22,818 bases of DNA, from the IMG/VR virus record IMGVR_UViG_3300024507_000221, positions 1 to 22,818 of that record. One strand, 5' to 3'. A program made the position numbers and the translations under genes. The DNA is from a virus. The number at the start of each line of letters is the position of its first letter. The first letter of the stretch is position 1. Positions 1 through 5,848 of this stretch are shown piece by piece. Below the pieces are notes generated by a model. That model ran no database searches. It was not told the origin of the DNA and saw only the letters and a program-made list of their open reading frames with translations.

Positions 1-855
1 CTTCTTGAGAAATGGTACAACACCCGTGTGTTGAACTTCTCCCCCTCTGATTTTGCTGTTGATGCCACGGATCCTACCAGCGTTGATGCCGATTCCCGCC
101 CTCTGTGCAACATATCTACCAATAGCCATATCAGAGCTAAAGATAGAATCGAGGGTGTCATCAACATCAACAAGAACACAACTAGCAAATTGTCTAAGTG
201 GCGTTCGCACTCCTGCCATGATGGGAGTTGGGATGTTGATTTTGTGCTTGGAGATTGCGTCATAATACCTCTTAACATATGACATTCTAGTTTCTTTTGG
301 GTACTCTGCGAAGATAGTGAGAGCAATCATCATATACATGAATTGCGGAGTTTCATATACTCCACCACCGCTTCTATCTTGCACGAGGTACTTATCAACG
401 ACTTGACGTAGACCTGCATAAGTGAACAAATAGTCGCGGTCATGATCAATATATGAATCAACTTTATCAATTTCTTCTTTTGAATACTTGTTAAAAATAT
501 CATTATCATATACTTCTCGATTTACACAATTGTAAATATGGTGCTCAAGAGAAGGCAATTCTTTCATCTTTCCATAAAGTTGCTTACGGACTGCAAAAAG
601 AAGCAGACGAGCAGCAACATATTGATAGTTAGGATGCTCCAAATCGATTAAATCCGATGCAGAACGAATCAAGATTTCTTGAATTTCTGCGGTAGTAATT
701 CCATCATAAAACTGAATACCCGAAGTCATCTCAACTTGACTCGCAGAGACCCCCGCAAGACCCCTACATGCCTCCTCAACCATCAAATGCATCTTATCTA
801 GGTCAAGAGATTCAATTCGACCATCACGCTTTTTAACCTTTGTACCGTTGCTCAT
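1..855 (-). CDS. nrdA: Ribonucleoside-diphosphate reductase alpha subunit, N-terminal part (cut by window edge)
   Basis: The large subunit of aerobic class I ribonucleotide reductase makes deoxynucleotides for phage replication, together with NrdB. I translated 285 codons with no stop before the window edge, so the C-terminal part lies outside. The N-terminal ~90 residues look like an ATP-cone (KKRDGRIESLDLDK, then HPNYQYVAARLLLFAVRKQLYG). The catalytic core begins with PTPIMAGVRTPLRQFASC and QRAGIGINAGRIRG, both very close to T4 NrdA as I know it. Cys226 in RQFASC is in the place of the conserved active-site cysteine near the N-terminus of this family. The ATG at 855 overlaps the gp61 stop as ATGA, so translation is probably coupled to the primase. 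Expression is expected from the promoter at 1847-1874. Nothing in the visible part is broken. Confidence 0.95.
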   Translation of the reverse strand, partial: MSNGTKVKKRDGRIESLDLDKMHLMVEEACRGLAGVSASQVEMTSGIQFYDGITTAEIQEILIRSASDLIDLEHPNYQYVAARLLLFAVRKQLYGKMKELPSLEHHIYNCVNREVYDNDIFNKYSKEEIDKVDSYIDHDRDYLFTYAGLRQVVDKYLVQDRSGGGVYETPQFMYMMIALTIFAEYPKETRMSYVKRYYDAISKHKINIPTPIMAGVRTPLRQFASCVLVDVDDTLDSIFSSDMAIGRYVAQRAGIGINAGRIRGINSKIRGGEVQHTGVVPFLKK

Positions 856-1820
856 ATTTTCTTCCAGGTAGTAAATTTAAGTTTTGCTTCTAATCCAGAG
901 TAAGTATTTGATTCTATCACATTTTGAACGTTAAGTCCAGATAAAACCATATCATTGATGTCTTTTTCTTTTATTGTTGAAGGCCAGATGACAACTTTTT
1001 GTCCATCTTCGATAACACGGGAAATTCTTGATAAGATTTCTGAATTACGTGGTTCGTTATCGTATATCCAAACACAATCACAAATACCCCACTTAGCAAC
1101 ATCACCATCAGCTCCGCAAAGAGCAATCGCGTTGCGAATGAAAGTTGAGTCGAATGGACCTTCGGTGATGTAGACAGTTTCACTTTTTTGGACTTCATCA
1201 AGACCATAGATTTTTGGTGCATCGTCACTGAGCATTATAGTAATGTATTTAATCTTGCTGGAACTTAAAGATCTTCCTTGAAATCCAACAAGAGTATTTT
1301 GATAGAACAAAGGAATAACAATCCTAGGTTCATCTTTAGAAGTATCATCGAAGACTTCTTTTAGGGAATTAGTCCACGATTTAAACTGATCTGTGTAATA
1401 AAATTTATCCGGGTTTAGTTTTCTATTCTCTAGATACTTTTTTGCATCAGAATTTTCGGATGCTTTTGGTAAGTTTATCTTTGATTTAAACTTTGGCGCT
1501 TCAAATTTAAATACAGGTTCATCGACAACAAAGTTTTTACCCGTATTTCCCGATTTAAATTTTTCGAAAGTATATTGTTTATAGATTACGGAATCAATTT
1601 GCTTTAAAAAATTATTAAAAGAAATATTAATACCACAGTTATGACACTTAAAGTTTGTATTAGTTTTTACTTGGTATAAATATCCTCTTGCTTTGGTTTT
1701 ATTTTTTTGAGAATCGCCACAAATAGGACAACGAAAGTTGTAAAGATTATGCTTTACTCTTTTAAATTTTTGAAATCTAGAAGAAATCAAATTGATGTAT
1801 TTAACATCAATAAAATCCAT
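852..1820 (-). CDS. 61: DNA primase, T4 gp61-like
   Basis: This 322-aa protein makes RNA primers for lagging-strand synthesis and acts with the gp41 helicase as the primosome. A zinc-ribbon lies at the N-terminus: C31PICGDS and C59HNC62, four cysteines in two CxxC pairs. A TOPRIM-type region follows at about 212-260: VYITEGPFDS with E220, then CVWIYDNEPRN with D254 and E256. The length is close to that of T4 gp61. The first ATG at 1820 follows a good sigma70-type promoter (1847-1874) after a short leader of about 20 nt with no clear Shine-Dalgarno. Its TGA overlaps the nrdA ATG. The gene is separated from the other replisome genes by the late block, as a small early unit with nrdA. Confidence 0.93.
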   Translation of the reverse strand: MDFIDVKYINLISSRFQKFKRVKHNLYNFRCPICGDSQKNKTKARGYLYQVKTNTNFKCHNCGINISFNNFLKQIDSVIYKQYTFEKFKSGNTGKNFVVDEPVFKFEAPKFKSKINLPKASENSDAKKYLENRKLNPDKFYYTDQFKSWTNSLKEVFDDTSKDEPRIVIPLFYQNTLVGFQGRSLSSSKIKYITIMLSDDAPKIYGLDEVQKSETVYITEGPFDSTFIRNAIALCGADGDVAKWGICDCVWIYDNEPRNSEILSRISRVIEDGQKVVIWPSTIKEKDINDMVLSGLNVQNVIESNTYSGLEAKLKFTTWKKI

Positions 1821-1846
1821 GACAATACACTGTGTGGAGTCTGTTT

Positions 1847-1874
1847 ATTCTACTAGGTTATCGTGTTTTGTCAA
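1847..1874 (-). promoter_or_regulatory. Sigma70-type promoter for gp61-nrdA
   Basis: On the minus strand a perfect -35 TTGACA (1874-1869) is followed after 16 bp by TAGAAT (1852-1847), one mismatch from TATAAT. The start codon of gp61 lies 27 nt downstream of the -10 box. It would make the primase and nrdA an early or middle unit recognised by the host sigma70-type polymerase, independent of the late genes upstream. Confidence 0.75.
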
Positions 1875-1913
1875 GACACAAAACAGTTATAAGACCTGTC
1901 CACTTTATAACTG
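1864..1913 (-). repeat. Two adjoining inverted repeats upstream of and across the gp61 promoter -35
   Basis: The first pair is CAGTTATAA (1884-1892) and TTATAACTG (1905-1913), 9 bp perfect with a 12-bp spacer. On the minus strand it is followed by TTTTGTG, so it could be a weak terminator for the 115-aa gene. The second pair, 8 bp TGTTTTGT (1864-1871) and ACAAAACA (1878-1885) with a 6-bp loop, overlaps the -35 hexamer TTGACA and shares two bases with the first. Terminator, operator, or both remain open. Confidence 0.5.
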
Positions 1914-1964
1914 AGTTTGTAATCTTTTGAAGAGAATATATGGTTGTTTTATTTTTAGTTTTCA

Positions 1965-1980
1965 TTGGCACCAGTGCCAA
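1965..1980. repeat. 16-bp dyad symmetry, TTGGCAC-CA-GTGCCAA
   Basis: A 7+2+7 bp inverted repeat, perfect in both arms, begins 7 bases after the stop of the 115-aa gene. There is no U-run directly after it, so it is not a classic terminator. It may be a protein-binding dyad or an RNA hairpin that protects the 3' end. It stands out because its arms are G+C-rich in an A+T-rich gap of 167 bp (1821-1987) that holds no gene. Confidence 0.5.
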
Positions 1981-1987
1981 CACTTGA

Positions 1988-2335
1988 TTATTTAGTTTTA
2001 ACTTGTTCGGTTAAAGAATTTATTGAAGAATTTATAAAATCTGTTACAAATGGAACAAACAACAAAGCAAGTGCTACAACACCTGCTGCCATCCATTTGA
2101 ACTTAGAAAGTTCGTCTACTTTTACTTCAAGTTTACCCATTTTTTCATTGATATCCACATCACTTCTTGCACAATTAAAAATTCTTTCATCATGAACTGC
2201 AAGCATTTTACAAATATTCTGATTTGTTTCACTGAGAGTTTGAATGGCAGCGTCTACACGCTCTACCATTTCCTCATGAATTTTCACTCTTTCTTCAAGA
2301 ACCGCAACTTTAATCTTTGAGTCTTGTCCGAACAT
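1988..2335 (-). CDS. Coiled-coil protein with a C-terminal membrane segment, function unknown
   Basis: This 115-aa protein is predicted to be helical. Residues 7-76 look like a coiled coil (VAVLEERVKIHEEMVERVD and EKMGKLEVKVDELSKFK). One hydrophobic stretch follows at about 80-97 (WMAAGVVALALLFVPFV), with a short polar tail. The layout (coiled coil, single membrane span, short tail) resembles the small hemolysin XhlA-like or Rz-like accessory proteins seen in phages, but I see no diagnostic motif. It lies last in the late-type run with the 254-, 134- and 71-aa genes. A role at the host membrane, possibly in lysis, is inference only. Confidence 0.7.
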   Translation of the reverse strand: MFGQDSKIKVAVLEERVKIHEEMVERVDAAIQTLSETNQNICKMLAVHDERIFNCARSDVDINEKMGKLEVKVDELSKFKWMAAGVVALALLFVPFVTDFINSSINSLTEQVKTK

Positions 2336-2340
2336 TGTCT

Positions 2341-2556
2341 TTAAGTTGATTGTTTTTTAGGATCCCAACGATTTCTGGAATTTTTTCCTAATCCAATTAT
2401 CTTTTTTCTTCTAGTCATTCCCATAACAGGATCAAAACCAGCAGTTGGACCCTTTGCTTGAGCGGATCCAGAAAAACCACCAGATCCTCCTGGAGCATTT
2501 GCGACCATTTGCTCTCTTATTATTTCAATTATCCTGTCCAGTTTCTTCTTTTCCAT
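2341..2556 (-). CDS. Small Gly-rich conserved phage protein, unknown function
   Basis: This 71-aa product has a helical start (MEKKKLDRIIEIIREQ), then a Gly/Ala-rich linker (ANAPGGSGGFSGSAQAKG), the phrase TAGFDPVMG and a basic C-terminus (RRKKIIGLG, RWDPKKQST). I place the start at 2556 because the reading frame's upstream start at 2595 would be TTG with an unrelated Cys-rich extension. The ATG lies inside the 134-aa gene with a 32-bp overlap, so translation may be coupled. I recall similar short proteins from marine T4-like phages, but with no known role. Its position next to structural genes suggests a virion or assembly protein, which is inference. Confidence 0.65.
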   Translation of the reverse strand: MEKKKLDRIIEIIREQMVANAPGGSGGFSGSAQAKGPTAGFDPVMGMTRRKKIIGLGKNSRNRWDPKKQST

Positions 2557-2929
2557 TGTAGATTTTATACAGTTCGGACAAACAATACATATCAACCTGA
2601 ATGTTACTCACACTAGACTTTGGATACTCTGGTAACTTACCCAAAAAAATAATAAAAGATTTAACTACATTCCACAAATCTTTTTCAAGTTTAAAAAATA
2701 ACATTGGAGTTGCCGCTTCACCAAATATATTATAGAGAATAATAAAGTGATTTAAAATCAAGTGAGTTTTCAATTCACCTGATTTTTTATATCGCTTCAA
2801 TAATCTTTTAATGTACTTAAAATGATTTAAATCTTTATCAAAATCTTCTTTGGTTACCGCTTGAGGATTTTCATAGTTTTTTATTGCAAATAAAAGAAAA
2901 TTATCATCATTCAATTCAGTAAATAACAT
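2525..2929 (-). CDS. Conserved phage protein of unknown function, 134 aa
   Basis: The protein starts MLFTELNDDNFLLFAIKNYE and continues with a basic helix (FKYIKRLLKRYKKSGELK) and hydrophobic helices (THLILNHFIILYNIFGEAA, FFKLEKDLWNVVKSFIIFLG). It looks soluble and all-alpha, with no membrane span long and clean enough to call. I think I have met this family in other T4-like phages, but I do not know a function. The ATG is 12 nt downstream of the 254-aa structural gene, so it belongs to the transcript started by the late promoter at 3741-3748. Its 3' end overlaps the 71-aa gene by 32 bp. Confidence 0.75.
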   Translation of the reverse strand: MLFTELNDDNFLLFAIKNYENPQAVTKEDFDKDLNHFKYIKRLLKRYKKSGELKTHLILNHFIILYNIFGEAATPMLFFKLEKDLWNVVKSFIIFLGKLPEYPKSSVSNIQVDMYCLSELYKIYNGKEETGQDN

Positions 2930-2941
2930 AGACTATTAAAT

Positions 2942-3706
2942 TCAAGCAGGTGGATAAAGTGGAGTATTACCAGTAGTAATTCCAGACATTGCAACAAGAA
3001 CTTCGGTCTTGACTCTCATTTCACCTTCAACTCCCATGTAAGTTGTAACCCCAACCCATCCCTCATGAGTTAAAGCGTATGAAGTTCCTTGTGCTACTTC
3101 AATTCCAGCATCAGCAACACCATAAACTGATCTAGCATATCCATCAGCAAGTCTTGCGAATCTTAATATATCACCTGTACTAATTCCAGCACTAATTGTT
3201 GAAGCAAGAGAAATTGTCGTTGCTCCAATGCTATTAATAACAACATTATTACCATTGTTTACTAGAGCATCACCAACAACTACTCCAGTTGCCCCATTTA
3301 AAACACTTGACGAAATAACATTTGTTCCAATTCCAGCAGATGCTGTTGCAGTTCCAGTATATGTAATTGGTGAAAAACTTCTAGCGGCAATATTTGCTGC
3401 ACTGAATGTACTATCGAGAACAGTATACTTAGGTAATTCGCTAATATCAAATTGAACTCCAGAAATAGTAGCACCGCTTAAATTGGAGGTAGAAGCAATT
3501 GAAAGTTGTGTTGCACTTGTAATTCCCACAATTACAGCATCACCATAATAAGTACCCGTTCTAGATCCAAAACGAATAACATCACCAACTGCTGCAGCAC
3601 CTGCATTGCCAAAAGTAGTACCACTACCGGTCACAGTCAAAGTTTGATAGTCTAAAGATACTGTACCACCAGAACCTTTAGCATCATTATTTCCCCAGAG
3701 TGCCAT
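2942..3706 (-). CDS. Beta-rich virion structural protein with an internal duplication
   Basis: This 254-aa protein is rich in Gly, Thr, Ser, Ala and Val and almost free of Cys, as is typical of phage surface or fibre proteins. It holds two similar beta-rich units, at about 22-83 and 125-183. They share GDVIRF against GDALVN and GDILRF, VIVGITSATQLSIAST against VVINSIGATTISLAST, and a following Ser/Gly/Ile-rich turn. The C-terminal part (EGWVGVTTYMGVEGEMRVKTEVLVAMSGITTG) is likely a separate beta domain. The ATG at 3706 lies 35 nt downstream of a perfect TATAAATA late promoter. The virion assignment is inferred from composition and from the late promoter; I cannot say whether it sits on head, tail or fibre. 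Confidence 0.75.
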   Translation of the reverse strand: MALWGNNDAKGSGGTVSLDYQTLTVTGSGTTFGNAGAAAVGDVIRFGSRTGTYYGDAVIVGITSATQLSIASTSNLSGATISGVQFDISELPKYTVLDSTFSAANIAARSFSPITYTGTATASAGIGTNVISSSVLNGATGVVVGDALVNNGNNVVINSIGATTISLASTISAGISTGDILRFARLADGYARSVYGVADAGIEVAQGTSYALTHEGWVGVTTYMGVEGEMRVKTEVLVAMSGITTGNTPLYPPA

Positions 3707-3740
3707 GTTCTTTCTTCCGTAAAAGTTATTTGCTAAAAAT

Positions 3741-3748
3741 TATTTATA
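3741..3748 (-). promoter_or_regulatory. T4-type late promoter TATAAATA
   Basis: A perfect match to the T4 late consensus TATAAATA on the minus strand, 35 nt upstream of the 254-aa structural gene. In T4 this box is read by the gp55 late sigma factor with gp33 and the gp45 clamp. Its first T is also the last T of the U-tract of the preceding terminator. Confidence 0.75.
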
Positions 3749-3779
3749 AAAAAAAGAGACCTTACTTTTTGGTCTCTTT
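3748..3779 (-). terminator. Rho-independent terminator after the 54-aa gene
   Basis: On the minus strand GAGACC and GGTCTC form a perfect 6-bp stem, extended by A-T pairs (AAAGAGACC with GGTCTCTTT), around a 9-nt loop. Eight T follow. The stop codon of the 54-aa gene lies in the loop. The U-tract runs straight into the late promoter at 3741-3748. Confidence 0.85.
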
Positions 3780-3926
3780 ATGTAAAACAACCCTCAAAAA
3801 ATTAGTTGTCAGATCAAGTAATCCATTTTCCTCAAATCTTTTTGTTTTTGCTAACCACTCGGAAGTGGTTAGCAGTAGACCGAGAACAATGGTAACTCCC
3901 CAGTTGGTCACAAAACAAGTAATCAT
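3762..3926 (-). CDS. Small single-span membrane protein, 54 aa
   Basis: This short protein begins MITCFVTNWGVTIVLGLLL, giving one likely membrane segment at about residues 4-21, followed by a charged part (EWLAKTKRFEENG) and an amphipathic helix (LLDLTTNFLRVVLHKETKK). Its ATG overlaps the TGA of the 57-aa gene as ATGA. The coding call rests on this coupling, the exact fit of the stop inside the terminator loop and the membrane segment. A single-span peptide of this size could be a pinholin-like or other membrane effector, but no motif proves this. Confidence 0.65.
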   Translation of the reverse strand: MITCFVTNWGVTIVLGLLLTTSEWLAKTKRFEENGLLDLTTNFLRVVLHKETKK

Positions 3927-4096
3927 GCTTGTGGCGTAAAGAGTTTATCCTTTACAAGATCATAAACTACATTATCAATGCTATTATCTGTACTATCAAC
4001 ATACTTTTTAAGTAAGTCAAGAACAAGATTTTTAACTGCTGGATGTGTCGCGATTTGAATTAAAAGTGGTTTTACCACTGCAACTACTGCGCCCAT
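3923..4096 (-). CDS. Small helical protein, 57 aa, unknown function
   Basis: The product is MGAVVAVVKPLLIQIATHPA followed by VKNLVLDLLKKYVDSTDNSI and an acidic-basic tail ending in FTPQA. It looks like a set of amphipathic helices rather than a true membrane span. The strong Shine-Dalgarno GGAGG lies 7 nt upstream of the ATG (minus strand GGAGGAACATC before ATG), one of the best in the window, which suggests high expression. A degenerate late box (CTAAATAA, 4126-4133) lies 30 nt upstream. It is translationally coupled to the 54-aa membrane protein, so the two probably work together. Confidence 0.7.
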   Translation of the reverse strand: MGAVVAVVKPLLIQIATHPAVKNLVLDLLKKYVDSTDNSIDNVVYDLVKDKLFTPQA

Positions 4097-4125
4097 GATG
4101 TTCCTCCGTAAGAGAGTATCCTATC

Positions 4126-4133
4126 TTATTTAG
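4126..4133 (-). promoter_or_regulatory. Degenerate late-promoter-like box CTAAATAA
   Basis: The minus strand reads CCTAAATAAG about 30 nt before the start of the 57-aa gene. The spacing is like that of the better late boxes in this window (29-35 nt), but the match to TATAAATA is weak. Confidence 0.3.
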
Positions 4134-4135
4134 GA

Positions 4136-5836
4136 TTACATTAAAGATCCTTTACCATGTTTGGAAATCATTTGTTGTCTCACAAAATCTAACGCTCTTT
4201 GGGAGGTCTCTTTATGTCTTTTCATTCTTGCTTCTCTTTCTGCTGGAGTTTCTGGTTTTGATGCAGATTGTTTTGCAGGAGATGTTGAAGAACGAGCACC
4301 CATTCCACCACGCTCAAGTTGTCTATCCTTCATTCGATCAGAATCTTCTTCAGAAACAGTTTCTGGTTTTCTTTGCTTCATTAATGCTTGTTTTCTAAGA
4401 GTAGCAATCCTAGTGTCAAGAGAAGCTCTTTGTTTTTGAACTTGAAGTTCTTGAGGGGTTAATGCAGTAGAATCTGCGACTGCTTCTTCAACTTTTTTAG
4501 GAATTCTTTCATGTTTTGTTTTTGCAAAATCACGAATTTTTTTCTCACTCATATCATCAACAATTTTAAGAACAGCATCACTTACTTCAGATCTTGGAGT
4601 CTGACCTCTTTTTACCGAAAGAGCAAGTCCAAATATTTTTTGCTGCTGCTCACTAGCAGCTTTTTCATTGATTACTTCCTCAGATACTGCTTTTTTAATT
4701 TTTTTAGCAGCAGTAACAGTTCCAGTAACACCAGATTTTACGCCTTTACCAAATTCAGATGCTCCTTTTGCAGCAACTCTTAGTGCTTTTCCTGCAGTTT
4801 GAGTTGCTGCACGATGCCTTTCCATTCCAGATTGGTATGCTTTTACTGCGCCAAAAATTCCTTTTGCAATTGCATCTCTTACTGGTTTCTTAGATGGTTG
4901 CTTTTCAACAGCTTTTTTAATAGCAACTGATTTTTTTCTGACAGTTGACGATGCAGGACTTGACTTAAATCTTCGAGTAGTTCCATACTTTTGAACTGCT
5001 GCCTTTGTTGCTTGAGACGGTGCAGTTCCTTTTGGAAGTTTTTGAGGACTTTTCTTTTTACCAAGTAAAGTTCTTGCTTCGTTTAATGTATATTCTTCCG
5101 AAATTTCAAAAACAAAATTTACAAATTCCTCAAGCCCAAGTTCTTCAATAAGAATATCTAAACCTTCTTCATTTAAACCCTGTTCATAAAAATATTCAGT
5201 CGCAATATCAACAGTTTCAGTAAGAACTTCTTCATCAAGTTCTACCATTTCAATCAATGTTCCACCAAGATTTTCAACTGATTCACCTATTTTAATACCA
5301 GACCCAATTGCACTTGTTTTTATTTTATTTTTTACTTGCTTTTCAACAATTTTTTGATTTTCCTTATTATCAACTTTATCGGTAATTTCAACCAAATCTT
5401 CTCTCCAATTGGAGAATCCTTCTTTTGCAACTTTTTTGCTTCCACCCATTTCATCCTTACCCAACCTACCCGCAATTACATCACCTCTAGTTACTTTGTC
5501 ATATGGAGGATAATTATTTGCAAGATTGCCATCATTTGTTTTCTTCGCTTCTTCCATTTTTTGCTTCGCTTTATCTCTCAAAGCCTTCTTCATGGATTCT
5601 TTTTCATTACCATCCTTGTCAAAATCCAAGTAATCTGGTTTTGCTGCTTCCTTGATACCTTTCTTTTCTCTCATTGCCTTTGCTTTTGCAAGTGTTCTTT
5701 CTCTGGCAGCATCTTGCTCACTTTTAGGAATAGCAGTCACTGCACCAAGTCTTTCTGCAGGTTTACCAGGAACTGCAGATTCAGAAACTTGCTCCAGATA
5801 TACTCTGGAAATATCATTCAGAGGATTGGTTGACAT
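4136..5836 (-). CDS. Putative prohead/internal head protein with LxE cleavage sites and a DUF3008-like domain
   Basis: This 566-aa protein has a mosaic layout. The N-terminus (NPLNDISRVYLEQV) is a type I recall from other cyanophage head-region proteins. A charged, Lys/Glu-rich part runs to about 180. Residues 186-253 are strongly acidic (IEMVELDEEVLTETVD, ILIEELGLEEFVNFVFE) and end in LNE253|AR, which fits the T4 gp21 prohead-protease rule (Leu/Ile)-x-Glu before a small residue. A Lys/Ala/Arg-rich basic part follows to about 385. A second possible site is INE391. Residues 394-450 (QQQKIFGLALSVKRGQ, DDMSEKKIRDFAKTKHERIP) resemble the small bacterial family DUF3008. A late-type box at 5869-5876 lies 33 nt upstream. 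The acidic-site-basic plan is shared with the 298-aa protein. Function as a core or internal protein is inference. Confidence 0.7.
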   Translation of the reverse strand: MSTNPLNDISRVYLEQVSESAVPGKPAERLGAVTAIPKSEQDAARERTLAKAKAMREKKGIKEAAKPDYLDFDKDGNEKESMKKALRDKAKQKMEEAKKTNDGNLANNYPPYDKVTRGDVIAGRLGKDEMGGSKKVAKEGFSNWREDLVEITDKVDNKENQKIVEKQVKNKIKTSAIGSGIKIGESVENLGGTLIEMVELDEEVLTETVDIATEYFYEQGLNEEGLDILIEELGLEEFVNFVFEISEEYTLNEARTLLGKKKSPQKLPKGTAPSQATKAAVQKYGTTRRFKSSPASSTVRKKSVAIKKAVEKQPSKKPVRDAIAKGIFGAVKAYQSGMERHRAATQTAGKALRVAAKGASEFGKGVKSGVTGTVTAAKKIKKAVSEEVINEKAASEQQQKIFGLALSVKRGQTPRSEVSDAVLKIVDDMSEKKIRDFAKTKHERIPKKVEEAVADSTALTPQELQVQKQRASLDTRIATLRKQALMKQRKPETVSEEDSDRMKDRQLERGGMGARSSTSPAKQSASKPETPAEREARMKRHKETSQRALDFVRQQMISKHGKGSLM

Positions 5837-5848
5837 CTTAATAAGTAC

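Noticed and set aside
2557-2595. Cys-rich N-terminal extension of the 71-aa protein
   Set aside because: It would need a TTG start inside the 134-aa gene, and the extension is simply that gene read in another frame.
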